DNA of 64,000 nt from Acuticoccus sp965213555 (lineage in GTDB: Bacteria > Pseudomonadota > Alphaproteobacteria > Rhizobiales > Amorphaceae), in contig NZ_OZ243890.1 of assembly GCF_965213555.1 (NCBI RefSeq), positions 2,914,001-2,978,000 of the forward strand. Direction: 5' to 3'. The notes beneath the pieces were generated by a model. That model was not told the DNA's origin, searched no databases, and worked only from the letters and a program-made list of their open reading frames with translations. Positions 7,806-16,915 of the stretch are shown here, piece by piece. Both the position numbers and the translations under genes were made by a program. Numbering within the stretch: position 1 is the first letter of the stretch; each line of letters starts with the position of its first letter.

Positions 7806-8720
7806 GTGTACCACCCGCACCTCGAGGTGATCGAGCGCGAGTATCGCGCGCTCATCCTCAACAACTGCGCCCTCGACAAGCTGTGGACGGGCGGACGCTG
7901 GCTCGAGGGCCCGGCGTACTTCGCGGCTCACCGTGCGCTGGTCTTCTCCGACATCCCGAACGACCGGATGCTGCGCTACGACGAGGCGACGGGGACGGTC
8001 GGCGTGTTCCGCGAGCCGGCGCGGCACGCCAACGGCAACACGCGCGACCGGGAAGGGCGGCTCGTCACGTGCGAGCACTCGGGCCGGCGCGTCACGCGCA
8101 CCGAGCACGACGGCACGATCACGGTGCTCGCCGACCGGGTGGACGGCAAGCGGCTCAACTCGCCCAACGACGTGGTGGTCGCGCCGGATGGCGCGGTCTG
8201 GTTCACCGACCCCACCTACGGCATCGACAAGGACTACGAGGGGGCACGCGCCGCCCAGGAGCTCCCCTCGTGCGACGTGTACCGCATCGACCCGCACACG
8301 GGGATGGTTCGCGCCGTCGCGACCGACTTCGTGCGGCCCAACGGCATCGCCTTCTCGCCGGACTACCGGTGGCTGTTCGTCGCCGACACCGGCATCAGCC
8401 ACGTGTCGGGCGGGCCACGACACATCCGCCGCTTCGGGGTGGACGGTGCGCGGCTCTCGGGCGGCGAGGTGTTCGTCGAATGCGACCACGGCGTGTTCGA
8501 TGGCTTCCGCTTCTGCGAGCGGGGCTACCTGTGGACGAGCGCCGGCGACGGCGTCCGCTGCTACAACGGCGAGGGTGCGCTGGTCGGCAAGGTCCGCGTG
8601 CCGGAGGTCGTGGCCAACGTCGCTTGGGGGATGCGGGCGCGCAACCGGCTCTACATATGCGGCACGTCCTCGCTTTACGCGACGTACCTTGCGACGAACG
8701 GGATGGCCTACCCCAGCTGA
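7806..8720 (+). CDS. SMP-30/gluconolactonase-family protein
   Basis: A 304-residue six-bladed beta-propeller of the SMP-30/LRE family, whose members hydrolyse sugar lactones in a metal-dependent way. Glu34 in WLEGP is the expected first metal ligand; the LNSPNDVVV and RPNGIAFSPD strands carry the Asn ligands. The GTG at 7806 follows GAGGGAAG. It lies between a DapA-like aldolase and an enolase-superfamily enzyme; together these would make lactone opening, dehydration and cleavage of a sugar acid. It converges with the capsule gene, with only seven bases between stop codons. Confidence 0.88.
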   Translation: MYHPHLEVIEREYRALILNNCALDKLWTGGRWLEGPAYFAAHRALVFSDIPNDRMLRYDEATGTVGVFREPARHANGNTRDREGRLVTCEHSGRRVTRTEHDGTITVLADRVDGKRLNSPNDVVVAPDGAVWFTDPTYGIDKDYEGARAAQELPSCDVYRIDPHTGMVRAVATDFVRPNGIAFSPDYRWLFVADTGISHVSGGPRHIRRFGVDGARLSGGEVFVECDHGVFDGFRFCERGYLWTSAGDGVRCYNGEGALVGKVRVPEVVANVAWGMRARNRLYICGTSSLYATYLATNGMAYPS

Positions 8721-8727
8721 GGGGTCG

Positions 8728-10083
8728 TCAATCCGCGCTCGCGCCACCAAGGCGCGCGCTGGGCAGCCTCGGCGGGGGATCGACGAACATGTCGCTCGTG
8801 CCGACGTCGCTCAGCACCCGTCGAACGATCTCGTGCACCGCGACCGCGACGCCGGCCGGATCGTAGAAGCTGCCCTTGAGCTGCGTCGCCTTGGCGAGCG
8901 CGCGCACGAAGTCCTCGACGTAGCCTGCATCAGGAGGGCTCGGAGCGCGCCAAAAGGCGTCCAGCGGCTGGCCGTCGGTCAACCCCGGCAGGTCATAGAT
9001 CGCGGTGCCGAGCACCTTGACCGGTCGTCCCGTGCGCAGCGCGTAGAGCCCGACGGTGGAGTTGACGAGGACGACGCCGCTCGCGTGGTCGAGCATCTCC
9101 TGAAGCGGCCCGGCGGAGATCATCCGCACCCGCCCGGTCAGCCCGTGCCGACGCTTCACCCGCTTCAGGGTGCGCTGCCAGTTCTCCAGTCCATTGTCGA
9201 GGGGGTGGATCTTGACGAGGAGCGAGGCCTCGGCGGGCGCGTGCGCCGCGAAGGAAGCGAACACCTCCTCCACCACCTCGCGCATGCGCCGGTAGGGCGA
9301 GTTGTGCCGGATCTGATAGTCCTCCTCGAGCTGCAGCGGCAGCAGGAAGAAGGGCTTGGAGACAGCGATGATGCGGCGGAGCTGGCTGGGTGCGCGGGCG
9401 CGGGCGATCTGCCGCCGCACAAGCTGCGGCAGCCAGGACGCGTACTCCTTCAGCGGATGGTTCGGCCGGTCGCGCTCGTAGTGCGGGTACGCCGGGGCGA
9501 GCAGGAGCCGGGCCAGCGTGTAGGTCACGTCGCACGTCGCCTCGTGGACGAAGGAGTGGCGGTAGCGGATGACGTTGTCGACGGGCGGCGCGTCCCTGGC
9601 GACGCGCTCGATGTGCGCGCGGTCGGTGGGGAACCTCGAGTAGGCGCCCATGCCGCCGGGCTCCAGGGTCAGCCAGTCCGGCCTGAGGTAGCCGTTCTCC
9701 ACCACGTAGGGCGTCGCCCCGTGGCGCGCCGCGGCCTCCGCGGCGACACGGTGGTAGGGTAGGCGGTCGGCGAAGTAGATCACGTCCGTGATGCGCTCGC
9801 GCGACATGAGCGCGTCGAGGTGGTCGTCGAACGCCTCGAGCCGCCCGCGATAGGGGTCGCCCTGGCCGCGCGCGCGCAGCCAGTCGCCGGCGTGGAGGAG
9901 CACGCGCGTCACGGGGACGCCAGCCTCCAGGAACGCTGCGGCGAGCGCGTTGAAGAACGTCGTCGGCGGGCCTTGCAGCAGCAGCACGTGGCGCCCGCCC
10001 GAGGGACCGGACGATGCTGCGAGCGCGCTGGATGCGTCGGGGTGGACGGGATCGGTCCAGTTCGGCGAGGTGCGACTTTGCAA
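8728..10083 (-). CDS. KpsS-like capsule polysaccharide export or Kdo-transferase protein
   Basis: A 451-residue protein of the capsule polysaccharide synthesis family (KpsS/LipB type). The N-terminal HVLLLQGPPTTFFNALA, the middle VVENGYLRPDWLTLEPGG and the C-terminal VLVNSTVGLYALRTGRPVKVLG are hallmark blocks. KpsS adds beta-Kdo to the lipid that anchors group 2 capsules. The reading begins with TTG at 10083 and no clear ribosome binding site is seen, so the true start may differ. No other capsule genes are in the window. It is the only minus-strand gene in a plus-strand catabolic block, which suggests insertion or separate regulation. Confidence 0.82.
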   Translation of the reverse strand: MQSRTSPNWTDPVHPDASSALAASSGPSGGRHVLLLQGPPTTFFNALAAAFLEAGVPVTRVLLHAGDWLRARGQGDPYRGRLEAFDDHLDALMSRERITDVIYFADRLPYHRVAAEAAARHGATPYVVENGYLRPDWLTLEPGGMGAYSRFPTDRAHIERVARDAPPVDNVIRYRHSFVHEATCDVTYTLARLLLAPAYPHYERDRPNHPLKEYASWLPQLVRRQIARARAPSQLRRIIAVSKPFFLLPLQLEEDYQIRHNSPYRRMREVVEEVFASFAAHAPAEASLLVKIHPLDNGLENWQRTLKRVKRRHGLTGRVRMISAGPLQEMLDHASGVVLVNSTVGLYALRTGRPVKVLGTAIYDLPGLTDGQPLDAFWRAPSPPDAGYVEDFVRALAKATQLKGSFYDPAGVAVAVHEIVRRVLSDVGTSDMFVDPPPRLPSARLGGASAD

Positions 10084-10134
10084 GGTAAGCGACGCCAGCT
10101 AATCGAGGAAGCAACACTGACGCCGGATCGCGCC

Positions 10135-11337
10135 ATGAAGATGACTGCCCTCGAAACGCTGCGCGTTCCACCGTTTGAGAACCTTTTGTGGCTGCGCATC
10201 GAGACCGACGAGGGCATCGTCGGGCTCGGCGAGGCGAGCAAGGCGCCGGCGAGCGTCGCAGCCTACCTCCACGAGTGGTGCGCACCGCGGCTCATCGGCG
10301 AGGACCCGCGCGCCATCCCGGCGCGACGGGCGAGCCTCGTTCCCTACCTCGGCTGGGGCGCGGCAGGGGTCGAGACGCGGGCGGTCTCCGCCGTCGACAT
10401 CGCCCTGTGGGACATCCTCGGCAAGGCGACGACGCTGCCCGTCGCCGACGCGCTCGGCGGGCGCGCGCGCTCGTCCATCCGCACGTACAACACGTGCGCC
10501 GGGGCGGGGTACATGCGCCGCGCGCTCGGCCAGCGCACCGCGAACTACGCGCTCGGCGCCGAGGGCGCCTACGAGGACCTTGACGGCTTCCTCCACCGTG
10601 CCGACGAGCTTGCCCACTCGCTCTTGGAGGAGGGCATTACGGGGATGAAGATCTGGCCCTTCGACGCCGCGGCCGAGCGCTCCGGGGGGTGGGACATCAG
10701 CGCCGACGAGCTCGTCACGGCGCTCGAGCCGTTCGAGAAGATCCGGGTCGCCGTCGGCGACAGGATGGACATCATGGTCGAGTTCCATTCCCTGTGGTCC
10801 CTGCCGATGGCCAAGCGCCTCGCCCGGGCCCTCACGGAGTACGACACCTATTGGCATGAGGACCCGTTCCGCCTCGACAACCCCGCGGACATCGCGGACT
10901 ACGCTCCCCATAGCGAAGCACACGTTTGCGTCTCCGAGACGCTGTCCACAATCCATCACTTCCGTGAGGCGCTGGCGACTGGCGCGGTGGGCGTCGCGAT
11001 GTTCGACCTCGGATGGTGCGGCGGCTTCACCGACGCGCGCAAGATCGCAGCCCTCGCCGAGGCCTGGCGCGTGCCGGTTGCCCCGCACGATTGCACGGGG
11101 CCGGTCGGCTACGCGGCTGGGTCTCACCTTGCCATGCACGTGCCCAACGCCCTGGTGATGGAGAGCGTTCGCGCGTTCTACAAGGGTTGGTACAACGACC
11201 TCGTCACCGGGCTGCCGACCGTGGCGAACGGGATGCTGACGCTGCATGAGGCGCCTGGCCACGGCATCGAGCTCCTGTCCGACGTCGCCAGCCGCGAGGG
11301 CGTCGTCGTGCAGCGCACCACCGCCGCTGACCTTTAA
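10135..11337 (+). CDS. Enolase-superfamily acid-sugar dehydratase (mandelate racemase/MLE type)
   Basis: A 400-residue member of the mandelate racemase/muconate lactonizing enzyme group. Metal ligands are visible as Glu216 (VEFHS), Glu242 (WHEDP) and Glu268 (VSETLS). Catalytic Lys172 sits in GMKIWPF and His318 in VAPHDCTGP, a lysine/histidine pair of the sugar-acid dehydratase type. It should remove water from an aldonate or aldarate; the substrate is not readable. The start at 10135 could also be the ATG at 10141. Its TAA stop lies in the first copy of a triple palindromic repeat. Confidence 0.88.
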   Translation: MKMTALETLRVPPFENLLWLRIETDEGIVGLGEASKAPASVAAYLHEWCAPRLIGEDPRAIPARRASLVPYLGWGAAGVETRAVSAVDIALWDILGKATTLPVADALGGRARSSIRTYNTCAGAGYMRRALGQRTANYALGAEGAYEDLDGFLHRADELAHSLLEEGITGMKIWPFDAAAERSGGWDISADELVTALEPFEKIRVAVGDRMDIMVEFHSLWSLPMAKRLARALTEYDTYWHEDPFRLDNPADIADYAPHSEAHVCVSETLSTIHHFREALATGAVGVAMFDLGWCGGFTDARKIAALAEAWRVPVAPHDCTGPVGYAAGSHLAMHVPNALVMESVRAFYKGWYNDLVTGLPTVANGMLTLHEAPGHGIELLSDVASREGVVVQRTTAADL

Positions 11338-11400
11338 GGGGCGCTCGCCCGTCCTTGTCAGGGGCGCTCGCCCTTTTAAGGGGGCGCTCGCCCGTCCTTG
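11333..11400. repeat. Three copies of palindromic GGGCGCTCGCCC after the enolase-like gene
   Basis: GGGCGCTCGCCC occurs at 11339-11350, 11362-11373 and 11382-11393. The first and third copies lie in a longer direct repeat (TTTAAGGG...GTCCTTG at 11333-11357 and 11374-11400) that includes the TAA stop of the enolase-like gene, so the array looks like tandem duplication of a gene end. Each core can fold with a five-base stem. It may act as a compound terminator between this gene and prfB. Confidence 0.8.
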
Positions 11401-11452
11401 CGAGCGCGGTGGCGGCCGCGTACATCGGGCCTCTTCGAGCAGGAGCTGCGAC

Positions 11453-12581
11453 GTGAGAGCCGAGACCCAGTCCCTCGTAGATGAGATCGAGCAGGCACTC
11501 AGCCTGCTGAGGAGGCATCTTTGACTGGGACGAGTCCAACAAACGCCTCGCCGAGCTGAACGCCGCCGCGGAGAACCCCTCGTTGTGGGACGATCCGGGC
11601 CGCGCCCAGGGCCTCATGCAGGAGCGCCAGCGGCTCGAGACGCAGATCGCGGTGATCAACACCATCGCGCGGGAGCTGTCCGACGCCACCGAGCTCATCG
11701 AGCTCGGCGAGGCGGAGGACGACCGCGCCGTCGTCGAGGAGGCGGAGGCCTCGCTCGTGCGGCTGAAGGCGGAGCTCGGACGCAAGCAGGTCGCCGCGCT
11801 CCTGTCGGGCGAGGCCGACGCCAACGACGGGTACGTCGAGATCCACTCGGGCGCCGGTGGGACCGAGTCGCAGGACTGGGCGGCGATGCTGCTGCGCATG
11901 TACGTGCGCTGGGCCGAGCAAGCCGGCTTCAAGGTCGCGACGCTGGAGTACAACGACGGCGAGGAGGCGGGCATCAAGTCGGCCACCATCGAGGTGAAGG
12001 GCGAGAACGCCTACGGCTGGCTGAAGACCGAGTCCGGCGTCCACCGCCTCGTACGCATCTCGCCCTACGACAGCCAGGCACGGCGGCACACCTCGTTCGC
12101 CTCGGTGTGGGTCTACCCGGTCGTCGACGACCGCATCGAGGTGGACATCAACGAGGGCGACGTGCGCGTCGACACCTACCGTGCGTCGGGCGCTGGCGGG
12201 CAGCACGTCAACACCACCGACTCGGCGGTGCGGCTGACGCACCTGCCCACAGGGATCGTGGTCGCGTGCCAGAACGAGCGCTCGCAGCACAAGAACCGCG
12301 CGACGGCGTGGGACATGCTGCGCGCGCGGCTCTACGAGGCGGAGCTCAAGAAGCGCGAGGAGGCGGCGCAGGCAGAGGCGGACTCCAAGACCGAGATCGG
12401 CTGGGGCCACCAGATCCGCTCCTACGTGCTGCAGCCCTACCAGCTCGTGAAGGACCTCAGGACCGGCATGGAGTCCACCGCGCCCGACGACGTCCTGGAC
12501 GGCGAGCTGACCCCCTTCATGGAGGCCGCGCTCGCTCAGCGTGCCTACGGCACGGAGGAGGAGGTCGCGGACGTCGATTGA
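11453..12581 (+). CDS. prfB: Peptide chain release factor 2 with programmed +1 frameshift
   Basis: RF2 ends translation at UGA and UAA codons. Translation starts at GTG 11453 (AGGAG at 11441-11445) and gives a 23-codon leader ending LLRRHL at an in-frame TGA (11522-11524). A +1 shift at CTT-TGA continues with DWDESNKRL, giving 375 residues. The peptidyl-release motif SGAGGQHVNTTDS is intact. The stop-codon recognition site reads SPY (VRISPYDSQARRHTSF) instead of the enterobacterial SPF, as is usual in alphaproteobacteria. Low RF2 would favour the shift, so the gene controls its own level. Confidence 0.96.
11510..11525 (+). promoter_or_regulatory. RF2 programmed frameshift site
   Basis: A Shine-Dalgarno-like AGGAGG (11510-11515) lies three bases before the slippery CTT (11519-11521), which is followed by TGA C (11522-11525). 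Order and spacing match the E. coli prfB site, in which the internal SD stimulates +1 slippage from CTT to TTG. Confidence 0.95.
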
Positions 12582-13162
12582 TCGCCGGGCTCGCGGGGCA
12601 CCGGCACCGTGTCCTGCGCAGATGGGATCCCGCCGCGCGAACGAGATGGGCGCGCGGCGCCGTGGACCGGCTCGCTCGTGGGAGGGCTCCGCAGGACGGC
12701 CGCGTGCTTACGCCGGAGGATTTGCGAGAGCGGTTTATCGTTAGGAAGGCGCCGACCGGACTTCGGCGCTTCCTCGACCGCCATCGCAACCGGGTCGTGC
12801 GCTTCCTCGACCACGTCGCCCATGCGCGCCGTCGCCACCCGCACCGAGGAGGATCCGGCGAACTCCTTGACCCTCGTGAAGCTCCGCGATCCGCCTCCGG
12901 CTTCGCCGCATCGTGGCTTAGCTGTGATGCGCGAACATCGGACCCGACGCCCATCGACGCCGCTGCCATGGAGCGTTCCGCGCCTTGCGTCGGCAGGTGG
13001 CGTGCGGTGGTGCGCTCGAGGGGTCGCAGCTGAAGCCCGCCGCTCAACGGCAGGCGCCGTTCGCCGGCCAAAAGGCGCCTAGCGGACGCGTGCTGACGTG
13101 ATATCAACCATGCGTTGCTGAACTCGAACGGGCCGTCCCCGCCTTCACGGATCGAGCTTGCC
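12582..13162. other. Gene-free stretch after prfB
   Basis: About 580 bp hold no frame with a ribosome binding site or a recognisable protein. One strong imperfect hairpin at 12744-12773 (GGAAGGCGCCGA paired with TCGGCGCTTCC, one bulge) may terminate prfB transcripts. A second pairing of AGGCGCC with GGCGCCT lies near 13050-13080. I see no tRNA or mobile element here. Confidence 0.5.
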
Positions 13163-13915
13163 ATGCTTGCGACCCTGCTCACCAAGCGGCCGTCCCTCGA
13201 GACGGCGATGTCGGCGCTCGACCGGCGGCGGCTGAAGCTGCCGGTCCTCAGCCTCGCCGCACTCTACAAGGACTACGCGAGCCGACCGGTCACGTTCTAC
13301 GAGATGCCGCTCGGCCCGTGGTCGTCGCCGCTGGCCGACGTGGCCGCGCTCGCCAAGATCGCCGTGTGCGCGCGTCCGAAGCGTCTGCTCGAGGTCGGCA
13401 GCTATCGCGGGTACACGACGCTGATGCTCGCCAGGCACACGGACGCGGACGCGAGGATCGTCGCCGTCGACCGGGATCCGCGGCACGGCGAGGCTTACCG
13501 GGGCACCGAGTTCGCCGACAAGGTGGAGCGGCGGGTGGCGCAGGTAGAGACCGCAGCCTTCAGGGACGATGCCCCGCGCAGCTACGACCTCATCTTCGTC
13601 GACGCCGATCACGCCTACGAGAAGGTGCGCGAGGACACCCAACTCCTCCTGCCGCTCCTCGCACCGAACGGGATCTTCGTTTGGCACGACTACGCCAACT
13701 GGGGGCGGTTCTCCCGGACCAACGGCGTCCCTGAGTTGTTGGCCGAGCTCGCCCTCGACCGGCCCATCGCGGCGATCGCCGGGTCGTGGCTCGCCGCCCA
13801 TTCGCCTGCCTGGGCGCACGGCGCCGATCGCGCGCGCTACGAGGCGGCCTGCCGCGCCGGGGCGGAGAGCGCGGTCAACGCCGACCCTTGGTCCGTCGCC
13901 ACCGTCAGGGGCTGA
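13163..13915 (+). CDS. Class I SAM-dependent methyltransferase (O-methyltransferase type)
   Basis: A 250-residue protein with a Methyltransf_24-like Rossmann fold. The SAM loop is LLEVGSYRGYTTLMLA, the acidic end of strand 2 is AVDRDPR, and DLIFVDADHAYEKVREDT is the motif after strand 4, as in glycan- or rhamnosyl-type O-methyltransferases. The substrate is unknown. The ATG at 13163 is chosen over the TTG at 13115 because the additional 16 residues lack similarity; neither has a strong ribosome binding site. It is monocistronic, with gaps on both sides. Confidence 0.78.
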   Translation: MLATLLTKRPSLETAMSALDRRRLKLPVLSLAALYKDYASRPVTFYEMPLGPWSSPLADVAALAKIAVCARPKRLLEVGSYRGYTTLMLARHTDADARIVAVDRDPRHGEAYRGTEFADKVERRVAQVETAAFRDDAPRSYDLIFVDADHAYEKVREDTQLLLPLLAPNGIFVWHDYANWGRFSRTNGVPELLAELALDRPIAAIAGSWLAAHSPAWAHGADRARYEAACRAGAESAVNADPWSVATVRG

Positions 13916-14045
13916 GGACGCCTCGCTGAACCGGAGCAGGATGTTCGTGCCGCGGGGTTCAAGACCGGGCACCCGCCGATGAGGCCATGCTTGCCACGGC
14001 ACGCAATGGGGACTAGGCGTTCAGCGCCCGCTCGATGGAGGCCCC

Positions 14046-15245
14046 ATGGCCCGCTCCTACTCCCTGCCGCTCATTCTCGCCTGCGGCTCGGGGATCGCCC
14101 TGATCTCCCTCGGCGAGCGCTCCTCGTTCGGCCTCTTCCAGAACGACCTGGTCGCGTCCCGGGAATGGGGGCGAGAGACGTTCGCGTTCGCCTTCGCGCT
14201 GCAGAACCTCGTGTGGGGCCTCGGTCAGCCCATCGCGGGGGCGCTCGCGGACCGCTACGGCTCGGCGCGCGTCCTCGCCGTCGGCGGCCTCGCCTACGCG
14301 CTCGCCCTCGTGGGGACGGTGCACGTGGAGGGCGCGCTCGCGACGCACGTGATGTTCGGCGTGCTCCTCGGGCTCGCGATGTCGGCGAGCTCGTTCACCA
14401 TCGTCCTGTCCGCGTTCGGGCGCCTGGTCACTCCGGCCAAGCGCTCGCTCGCCTTCGGCGTCGGCACCGCGGCGGGCTCGCTCGGCATGTTCGTGTTCGG
14501 TCCGCTCGGCGCGGTCCTGATCAGCAACGGCGGATGGGCCCAGGCGATGCTGATCTTCGCCGTCATCTCGCTCCTCGTCGTGCCGCTCGCGATCCCGCTG
14601 CAGGGGCGGGCGCCCGAGGGCACCGGGCCGCAGCAGTCCCTGTCCGAGGCGCTCAGGGAGGCGCTCGCCTACAAGAGCTACGTCCTGCTCGTGTTCGGCT
14701 TCTTCGTGTGCGGCTTCCACGTCGCCTTCATCATCGCGCACATGCCGGCCTACCTCGAGGACGTCGGCCTCGGCACAGCGCTCGGCGGGACGGCGATCGC
14801 GCTCATCGGGCTGTTCAACGTGGCCGGCTCGCTCGCCGCGGGCGCCGTCGGACAGCGCTACTCCAAGTCCTACTCGCTGTCGGTGCTCTACCTCCTGCGC
14901 TCCGCCGCCATCATGGGGTTCGTGCTGACGCCGATCTCGGGGACCAGCGTCATCCTCTTCTCCTGCGCCATGGGGCTCCTGTGGCTGTCCACGGTGCCCC
15001 TGACGTCGGGCCTCGTCGCCGTGATGTTCGGCCCGCGGTACATGGCGACGCTGTTCGGCGTGGTGTTCTTCTCCCACCAGGTGGGATCGTTCGTCGGCGT
15101 CTGGCTCGGCGGAGAGATCTACGCGCGCACGGGATCCTACGACATGCTGTGGTGGATCGGCGTCGCGCTCGGCGTCATCGCGGCGCTGGTGCACCTGCCG
15201 ATCCGCGACGCGCCGGCGCCGAGGCTCGCTGCCGCGCCGGCCTGA
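14046..15245 (+). CDS. MFS transporter, OxlT/monocarboxylate-like group
   Basis: A 399-residue protein with 12 predicted transmembrane helices in the inner membrane. The N-terminal half has the MFS motif A region GALADRYGSARVLAVGG after helix 2, and SFGLFQNDLV in the first loop is typical of the OFA/monocarboxylate-type subfamily. A small organic acid is the likely cargo, but this is inferred from the family only. GGAGG lies four bases before the ATG. It stands alone and converges on a thioesterase gene. Confidence 0.85.
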   Translation: MARSYSLPLILACGSGIALISLGERSSFGLFQNDLVASREWGRETFAFAFALQNLVWGLGQPIAGALADRYGSARVLAVGGLAYALALVGTVHVEGALATHVMFGVLLGLAMSASSFTIVLSAFGRLVTPAKRSLAFGVGTAAGSLGMFVFGPLGAVLISNGGWAQAMLIFAVISLLVVPLAIPLQGRAPEGTGPQQSLSEALREALAYKSYVLLVFGFFVCGFHVAFIIAHMPAYLEDVGLGTALGGTAIALIGLFNVAGSLAAGAVGQRYSKSYSLSVLYLLRSAAIMGFVLTPISGTSVILFSCAMGLLWLSTVPLTSGLVAVMFGPRYMATLFGVVFFSHQVGSFVGVWLGGEIYARTGSYDMLWWIGVALGVIAALVHLPIRDAPAPRLAAAPA

Positions 15246-15278
15246 GCGAGGGGCCGTTCCTGCCACGGGTGCCAGCCG

Positions 15279-15752
15279 TCATGGCACGGGCAGCACCAGG
15301 CAGGTGGAGGTGGCGTGCGCGTACACCTTGCCGTCGTCGTCGGTCAGTCGGGCCTCGGTCAGCGCGACCCGGCGACCGCGGGTGACGATGGTCCCCACCG
15401 CGGTCAGCGCCGGTCCATCGGCCGCGATGGCGCGGGTGAAGTTCACCTTCAGCTCCAGCGTCGTGAACGACTCGCCCCGACCGAGGCTGAGGACCGTGGC
15501 GCAACCGAGGGCGCTGTCGAGCACGGCGGCCGCCCATCCGCCGTGCACGCCGCCCATGGGGTTGAGGAAGCGCTCGTTCGGCTGACCACGAAAGACGACG
15601 TGGTCGGGCTCGACGGCGACCAGAGCGAAGTCGAGCGTCCGTCCCATGGAGGGGTCAGCGCCCTCCTCGAGCCATCGGCGCAGGCGCTCGAGCCCGCTCG
15701 GCCCTTGGGGTCCCGCCGCGCCGGCATCGGCGCTGGGTCTCATGTCCTGCAT
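15279..15752 (-). CDS. PaaI-type hotdog thioesterase
   Basis: A 157-residue single hotdog-fold protein. The block NPMGGVHGGWAAAVLDSALG carries the HGG signature and the catalytic Asp region of PaaI-type acyl-CoA thioesterases, which release CoA from acyl- or phenylacetyl-CoA esters. It is divergent from a MarR-family regulator, with 43 bp between start codons, a layout that suggests control by that regulator. The ATG at 15752 is used; a second ATG three codons on is possible. Confidence 0.85.
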   Translation of the reverse strand: MQDMRPSADAGAAGPQGPSGLERLRRWLEEGADPSMGRTLDFALVAVEPDHVVFRGQPNERFLNPMGGVHGGWAAAVLDSALGCATVLSLGRGESFTTLELKVNFTRAIAADGPALTAVGTIVTRGRRVALTEARLTDDDGKVYAHATSTCLVLPVP

Positions 15753-15795
15753 TGCCGTGTCCTCACTTGTCGTCCCCGAGCCGCCGCACGACTAT

Positions 15796-16305
15796 ATGCT
15801 TGTCATGACGCTCAAGCCGACCTCCGATCCCTTGACCGCAGATGCACGGCACGAGCCGACGTCGCTGCCGTGCACGTGCCTGCGCCTGCGCCGCATCGCG
15901 CGGCAGGTCACGAACCTTTACGACGGAGCGTTGGCGCAGAACGGGGTCTCGATCGTCACCTACGCCGTCCTGTCGGCGCTGTCGCGGGAGGAGCCGCTGA
16001 CGTTGTCGGCGCTTGCGGAGCGAGTGGGGACGGACCGCACGACGCTGTCCAGGACGGTCGAGCGCATGCGGCTCGTCGAGCTCGTCGCCGCCGCGCCCGG
16101 CGACGACCGCCGCGAGCGGCGGCTCAGCCTCACCGCGCACGGGCGCGACACGGCCGCGGCCGCACGGCGCTCGTGGCGCGAGACCGAGGCTGAGCTCGTC
16201 ACACGCTACGGTGCCGAGCGGCTCGCCAAGCTGCACGCGCTGCTCGCTGAGCTGGAGCAGGCGGCCGGGCATACCGCGGACGCGGACGTCGCTCAGGTGG
16301 GCTGA
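15796..16305 (+). CDS. MarR-family transcriptional regulator
   Basis: A 169-residue winged-helix protein. The recognition helix region LTLSALAERVGTDRTTLSRTVERM is followed by the wing with DDRRERRLSLTAHG, standard for MarR proteins that bind palindromes as dimers and release on binding of a small ligand, often an aromatic acid. Neither ATG (15796 or 15805) has a ribosome binding site, and ACTATAT directly overlaps the first, so transcripts may be leaderless from 15805. The divergent thioesterase is the obvious target. The 3' end overlaps the convergent HD gene by 13 bases. Confidence 0.88.
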   Translation: MLVMTLKPTSDPLTADARHEPTSLPCTCLRLRRIARQVTNLYDGALAQNGVSIVTYAVLSALSREEPLTLSALAERVGTDRTTLSRTVERMRLVELVAAAPGDDRRERRLSLTAHGRDTAAAARRSWRETEAELVTRYGAERLAKLHALLAELEQAAGHTADADVAQVG

Positions 16306-16865
16306 CGGGCCGCCTCCAACGCCTCGAACCTTGCAAGGTACGCCTGCTCGACCTCCCGCGTCGGCCGGGCCGCGAGGAGCGTCACCAGACGGTCGGGCTC
16401 GAGGACGGGGGCGCCGAAGATTGCTCGCGCCTCCTTCGGGGCGAAGCCGGCGAGCGTCACCGCCTCGTGGTAGGCCGCGATGGTGTCGGCCGCCTTGACG
16501 GCGCGCTGGCGGGCGCCGGTCGCGTCGTGCGGGAGGGCGAAGCGTAGCGCGACCGCGTCGGCGATGCGCGCCTCGACGCTGACGTACGCCTCGCCGATCA
16601 CCGCCTTGAAGGGGGAGATGAGGTCGCCGATGACGTACTCTGGTGCGTCATGGAGCAGCGCGGCGAGCCGGTCGGCCGGGCTCGCCGGGACGATCTCGCC
16701 GAGGATGGCTTCGACCAGGAGGGAGTGCTGCGCCACCGAGTAGGGGTGCTCGCCCACGGTCTGTCCGTTCCACCGCGCGACCCGGGCGAGGCCGTGCGCG
16801 ATGTCGCGGATCTCGATGTCGAGGGGCGAGGGGTCGAGGAGGTTGAGCCTGCGGCCCGACAGCAT
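16293..16865 (-). CDS. HD-domain hydrolase, YfbR-like
   Basis: A 190-residue HD-superfamily protein. The metal-binding residues appear in EHPYSVAQHSLL and LLHDAPEYVIGD; these proteins are phosphohydrolases, and YfbR removes phosphate from deoxynucleoside monophosphates. The start is awkward: homologues begin with a TARAWQRMLSG-like block, and here an in-frame ARRAWQR segment lies just upstream of the ATG at 16865 but without ATG, GTG or TTG. Either this ATG is used or an unusual codon starts the longer form. ygfZ ends 51 bp upstream on the same strand. Confidence 0.82.
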   Translation of the reverse strand: MLSGRRLNLLDPSPLDIEIRDIAHGLARVARWNGQTVGEHPYSVAQHSLLVEAILGEIVPASPADRLAALLHDAPEYVIGDLISPFKAVIGEAYVSVEARIADAVALRFALPHDATGARQRAVKAADTIAAYHEAVTLAGFAPKEARAIFGAPVLEPDRLVTLLAARPTREVEQAYLARFEALEAARQPT

Positions 16866-16915
16866 GCGCTGCCACGCCCGGCGCGCCGTGGCCGGTTCCG
16901 CCCGCTCGCGAGCCC

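Noticed and set aside
12609..13082. 157-residue frame after prfB
   Set aside because: No ribosome binding site, Arg/Ser-rich, no motif; treated as intergenic.
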